Source: JAJPHU01 sp035553375 (lineage in GTDB: Bacteria; Planctomycetota; Planctomycetia; Gemmatales; Gemmataceae). From it: 64,000 nucleotides of DNA. A program made the translations under genes and the position numbers. The notes under the pieces were generated by a model. The model worked only from the letters and a program-made list of their open reading frames with translations. It did not search any database and was not told the DNA's origin. Shown here piece after piece: positions 61,323-64,000 of the stretch. The stretch is taken from the NCBI GenBank assembly GCA_035553375.1, contig DATNCY010000187.1:14645-78644 (forward strand). Reading direction: 5' to 3'. Within the stretch, counting starts at the first letter, position 1, and each line of letters begins with the position of its first letter.

Positions 61323-62546
61323 TTAGGCCGCGCGCCGGCCGCGCCCTTGGGCCAGTCCGTTCAACAATTCGCATAACCGCAGAATCTTCTCCTGCGGCAG
61401 CGTCGGATAGTTGCCGATGTAGCAGCCGTAAAAATGCACATGATCCACGCGCGGATATTTCTTGTACTCGTCAGGCGGCAGCAGACGACGCAGATACGGC
61501 TGGCGCAGCTGATTGCCGCCGCCCGATAGACCGCGACGAAACTCCACGCGGTTGGCCCGCAGACAGGCCGCGACTTGCTTCCACAACTCGGCGTCCGGCT
61601 GTTTCAGGATCAACGTGAAGGCGTAGTTGCTGCTGCCTTCGGTGGCGAAATCAGTCTGATAAACATTCGGGTCCAGGTTGTTGAGGAACAGCATCAGGTT
61701 CTCGGTTCGCTGTTCGACGTTGTCTTGCAAGCGCGGCAATTGCGAACGCCCCATAATGGCGTTGATCTCGGTGCTGCGAACATTCCAGGCCGGGTAAGCG
61801 AAAATGAAATCGGGATTCAGGTCGGGGTGCGCCTCCCAGTATTCCTCCTTGTGTTCGATGGCGTCCAATTCGCGCACCATGCCATGCGAGCGCAACATGC
61901 GAACGGTTTCGTAGATGTCCTCGTCATTGGTGCAGACCATGCCGCCTTCGATGGTGCTGAGATGGTGGGCGTAGTAAAAGGAGAAATTGGAAGCCAGGCC
62001 GAACGAGCCAAGCCGCCGGCCCTGAAACGTCGCTCCGTGCGATTCGCACACATCCTCAATCAGCGGGACGTGGCGACGACGCAATTCGTCGAGTAATTCT
62101 TGCGTGAGCGCGTTGTATCCCAACACATGCGTCAGGAAAACGGCGCGGGTCCGCGATGTCAGCTTGGCGATCACCTGCTCGGTGTCCATGCCGAGTGTGT
62201 GCGGATCAATATCCACGAAAACCGGCTCGAAACCGCAGTGCAGCACGGCGGCGATGTCCGAAACCCAGGTGAGCGGCGGCACGATGATTTCGCCGCCACC
62301 GGTGAGCGCCTTGAGCGCCGCCAACGTCAGCAGATTGGCCGACGAGCCGGAACTCATGAAAACACTGTATTTCACGCCGACCCAGTCGGACCACTCGCGC
62401 TCGAAGGCGCGGACTTGCCGGGAGTGCGTGAGGATCGGCTCATCCTGTCTCAAGTAATCGATGACGGCATCGAGATCGCCGCGCGTGACATTGTCGCGCA
62501 TCAGAGGCCAATCGAGACCGTCGCGAACCATGTGCTTGACTTCCAT
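61323..62546 (-). CDS. DegT/DnrJ/EryC1-fold PLP/PMP enzyme with His in place of the PLP lysine
   Basis: This 407-residue protein has the sugar aminotransferase fold (MSSGSSANLLTLAALKAL; IVPPLTWVSDIAAVLHCGFE; LIEDVCESHGATFQGRRLGS). At the position of the Schiff-base lysine (normally SFHxxK) it reads FSFYYAHHLSTIEGGM, so His replaces Lys. This is the hallmark of the 3-dehydratases ColD (GDP-4-keto-6-deoxymannose) and E1/RfbH (CDP-4-keto-6-deoxyglucose), which use PLP/PMP to remove the C3 hydroxyl. The Cys cluster of E1/RfbH is absent, so ColD-like chemistry is more likely. ATG 62546 overlaps the E1-beta stop (TGATG). The first ~10 residues after it are ordinary; no upstream start is needed. Confidence 0.85.
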   Translation of the reverse strand: MEVKHMVRDGLDWPLMRDNVTRGDLDAVIDYLRQDEPILTHSRQVRAFEREWSDWVGVKYSVFMSSGSSANLLTLAALKALTGGGEIIVPPLTWVSDIAAVLHCGFEPVFVDIDPHTLGMDTEQVIAKLTSRTRAVFLTHVLGYNALTQELLDELRRRHVPLIEDVCESHGATFQGRRLGSFGLASNFSFYYAHHLSTIEGGMVCTNDEDIYETVRMLRSHGMVRELDAIEHKEEYWEAHPDLNPDFIFAYPAWNVRSTEINAIMGRSQLPRLQDNVEQRTENLMLFLNNLDPNVYQTDFATEGSSNYAFTLILKQPDAELWKQVAACLRANRVEFRRGLSGGGNQLRQPYLRRLLPPDEYKKYPRVDHVHFYGCYIGNYPTLPQEKILRLCELLNGLAQGRGRRAA

Positions 62547-63670
62547 CAGAAAGGCCCCTTGAAAACAAAGGAATTGAGTTCGGGCCGTTCGGCCGGCATC
62601 CAGCCCGTCTTGGTTTCTTCCACCAGATCGCGCGCCGCCGCCGCAATGGTACGGCCATCGGGGTAATACAGCCCCTCCAAACGCGGAGCCGTCGGGCACG
62701 TCACCGGAGCATAACCCATGCGGCGCAGGAGAAATTGTCGCCGACCCTGCAAGCGCTCGGCCACCTGCGCGGCAATCTCGGCGGCGGCTCCGCAGCAAAC
62801 CCAATCGTTATCGACGACCACCAGCCGGCCCGTCTTCTCCACGGACGTGGCGATGGTATCCACATCAAGCGGACTGAGCCAGATCGGATCGATCACTTCG
62901 GCTTTGATGCCAACTTCTTCGAGATAGAGCCGGGCACGAAGGCAATCCGATTGCATCTGCGAGATGCCGACCAGCGTTACATCGCTGCCCGTGGCGGTGA
63001 TGCGCGCCCGACCGGGAGCAACCGTGTACGGCTTTTCGGGAACCGGCCCATTCTGAAAATGCAGGATACGATGCTCGACGAACACGACCGGGTTGTCATC
63101 GCGGATGGCCGCCATCAGGCAACCCTTGGCGTCGTAAGGCGTCGTTGGCGCGACCACCTTGAGACCGGGCACATGCATGAAAAAGCTGTAGAGTCCCTGC
63201 GAATGCTGCGCGCCCTGCCCCCAGCTTTTGCCGATCATCGACCGCACGACAAGCGGGATCGACACTTTGCCGCCGTACATGTAACGGCTCTTGGCGGCCA
63301 CGTTGACCAGCTGGTTCATGGCCAACATGAGGAAATCCATGCGAATATGAACATGAATGGGCCGCAACCCGGCGAGGGCCATGCCGATGGCGGCTCCGGT
63401 CATGGCATCCTCGGACAACGGTGTGCCGAAAATGCGGCCCGCACCGTATTTCTCAAGCAGGCCGCGTGTCGTGCCCTGGATCGCCTTGGGATCGTCCACG
63501 TCCAGGCCGAACACCAGAACAGAATCGTCGCGCGCCATTTCCTGGTCGGTCGCCTCGCGGATGGCATCGACGTAGGACAGGCAGCGCTCACCGCTGGTTC
63601 CCTTGGCGGATCGTTGCAGCGGTGCGGTGGAAACAGATTGTGGCATGGGAATGGTTCTCTTAGAAAACAT
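62546..63670 (-). CDS. TPP-dependent dehydrogenase E1 component, beta subunit
   Basis: This 374-residue protein has the transketolase-like pyrimidine-binding and C-terminal domains of 2-oxoacid dehydrogenase E1-beta: SYVDAIREATDQEMARDDSV, GRIFGTPLSEDAMTGAAIGMA, RPIHVHIRMDFLMLAMNQLVN, then GVISQM-type strands and EVIDPIWLSPLDVDTIATSVEKTGR (read in parts). It needs the alpha subunit encoded immediately upstream. ATG 63670 overlaps the alpha stop by 11 bp; ATG 63646 is a possible alternative. Its own stop overlaps the DegT-fold start by one base (TGATG). This tight packing in a sugar locus, without E2 or E3 genes in view, suggests decarboxylation with acyl transfer rather than a full dehydrogenase complex. 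Confidence 0.88.
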   Translation of the reverse strand: MFSKRTIPMPQSVSTAPLQRSAKGTSGERCLSYVDAIREATDQEMARDDSVLVFGLDVDDPKAIQGTTRGLLEKYGAGRIFGTPLSEDAMTGAAIGMALAGLRPIHVHIRMDFLMLAMNQLVNVAAKSRYMYGGKVSIPLVVRSMIGKSWGQGAQHSQGLYSFFMHVPGLKVVAPTTPYDAKGCLMAAIRDDNPVVFVEHRILHFQNGPVPEKPYTVAPGRARITATGSDVTLVGISQMQSDCLRARLYLEEVGIKAEVIDPIWLSPLDVDTIATSVEKTGRLVVVDNDWVCCGAAAEIAAQVAERLQGRRQFLLRRMGYAPVTCPTAPRLEGLYYPDGRTIAAAARDLVEETKTGWMPAERPELNSFVFKGPF

Positions 63671-64000
63671 CGGTATAGAGGTCCGCAGGTTCCGGTTCGG
63701 GACTTTCGTCGGCGAAGGTCAGCGCGGCCTCAACCTCGGCCTCGGCTTCTTCCTGAATCTGGGCGAGCCGATCGGCTGCGATCATGGACTCCAGGCGCGT
63801 CACTTGATCCGTTTCGATCCACGGTGTCGCCTCGTCCTCAGTGCGGTAGCCGAGACGGAAGTCATCGTTCGGGCCGACGTGTTCGCGCCAACGATACGTG
63901 CGAACCTCGAAGAAATAAGGGCCATCTCCCGCGCGAACGCGAGCAGAAACCGCCCGAACGCGCTCATGGAGGTACAGTAAATCGTTATGCTCGATGCGTT
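63660..64000 (-). CDS. TPP-dependent dehydrogenase E1 component, alpha subunit (C-terminal part)
   Basis: The frame is open from the right window edge to TAA at 63660-63662, giving the last ~113 residues only; the start and the TPP-binding motif lie outside. The visible part contains RVRAGDGPYFFEVRTYRWRE and HVGPNDDFRLGYRTEDEATP, the typical late E1-alpha segment after the TPP site, and an acidic tail (EEAEAEVEAALTFADESPEP). The stop overlaps the beta-subunit start at 63670 by 11 bp. Together with the beta subunit it should form an alpha2-beta2 enzyme that decarboxylates a 2-oxo acid such as pyruvate. Confidence 0.85.
   Translation of the reverse strand, partial: RIEHNDLLYLHERVRAVSARVRAGDGPYFFEVRTYRWREHVGPNDDFRLGYRTEDEATPWIETDQVTRLESMIAADRLAQIQEEAEAEVEAALTFADESPEPEPADLYTDVF

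Noticed and set aside
61323..62546. Ordinary sugar aminotransferase call for the DegT-fold gene
   Set aside because: The PLP lysine is replaced by His in FSFYYAHHLSTIEGGM, which fits 3-dehydratases rather than aminotransferases.

Overview
The window reads as a chromosome segment of a GC-rich Gram-negative bacterium, most likely a planctomycete (Gemmatales/Pirellulales type). This is inferred from gene content: a Gld-like ABC exporter with a DUF4340 partner, a zinc-finger/alpha-2-macroglobulin fusion next to an ECF sigma factor, CsrA, SWIM/SNF2 genes, a bifunctional transaldolase/glucose-6-phosphate isomerase, and Kdo/heptose precursor enzymes. No rRNA, tRNA, CRISPR array, transposase or phage gene was seen. 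39 coding regions are called; both window ends cut a gene.

Layout. 1-7228 (minus): operon of ABC ATPase, ABC-2 permease, GldG-like auxiliary protein and a DUF4340 repeat protein that runs off the left edge. 7377-10062: secreted alpha/beta hydrolase and a beta-CASP metallo-hydrolase. 10250-17618: a SWIM zinc-finger gene and a HEAT-repeat gene (plus) converge on an SNF2 helicase-SWIM pair (minus). 17768-18368: small membrane protein and csrA. 18812-21725: NtrC-type sigma-54 response regulator and histidine kinase, divergent from otsA-otsB (22112-24455). The intergenic region holds a full-consensus sigma-54 promoter pointing at otsA. 24546-29646: VOC protein, a membrane cytochrome-like/molybdopterin fusion, and Tal-Pgi with a degenerate transaldolase half. 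29739-35975: ECF sigma factor and its zinc-finger/A2M partner. 36262-43608: a 2448-residue multi-spanning membrane protein. 43814-51293: SBF-like transporter, transglutaminase-like protein, kdsA, pterin dehydratase, esterase and TIM-barrel isomerase.

51537-64000 is a surface-glycan locus: heptose-bisphosphate phosphatase, NAD-dependent epimerase, a TPR glycosyltransferase, sugar nucleotidyltransferase, GT2, a GT-C-like membrane protein, a B12-binding radical SAM protein, a DegT-fold enzyme with His in place of the PLP lysine, and a TPP-dependent E1 alpha/beta pair. The last three types of enzyme suggest synthesis of an unusual, possibly two-carbon-branched deoxysugar.

A second theme is the abundance of long, near-perfect palindromes between genes. 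One family, with core AGCGCCAGC and the GGG end, occurs six times, and a half-copy lies in frame inside the giant membrane gene. Other palindromes have arms built of short tandem units of unrelated sequence. Two lie inside the A2M coding region, one encodes the C-terminus of a glycosyltransferase, and one with 51-bp arms overlaps a start codon. These look like mobile or recombinogenic repeats that also shape coding sequence.
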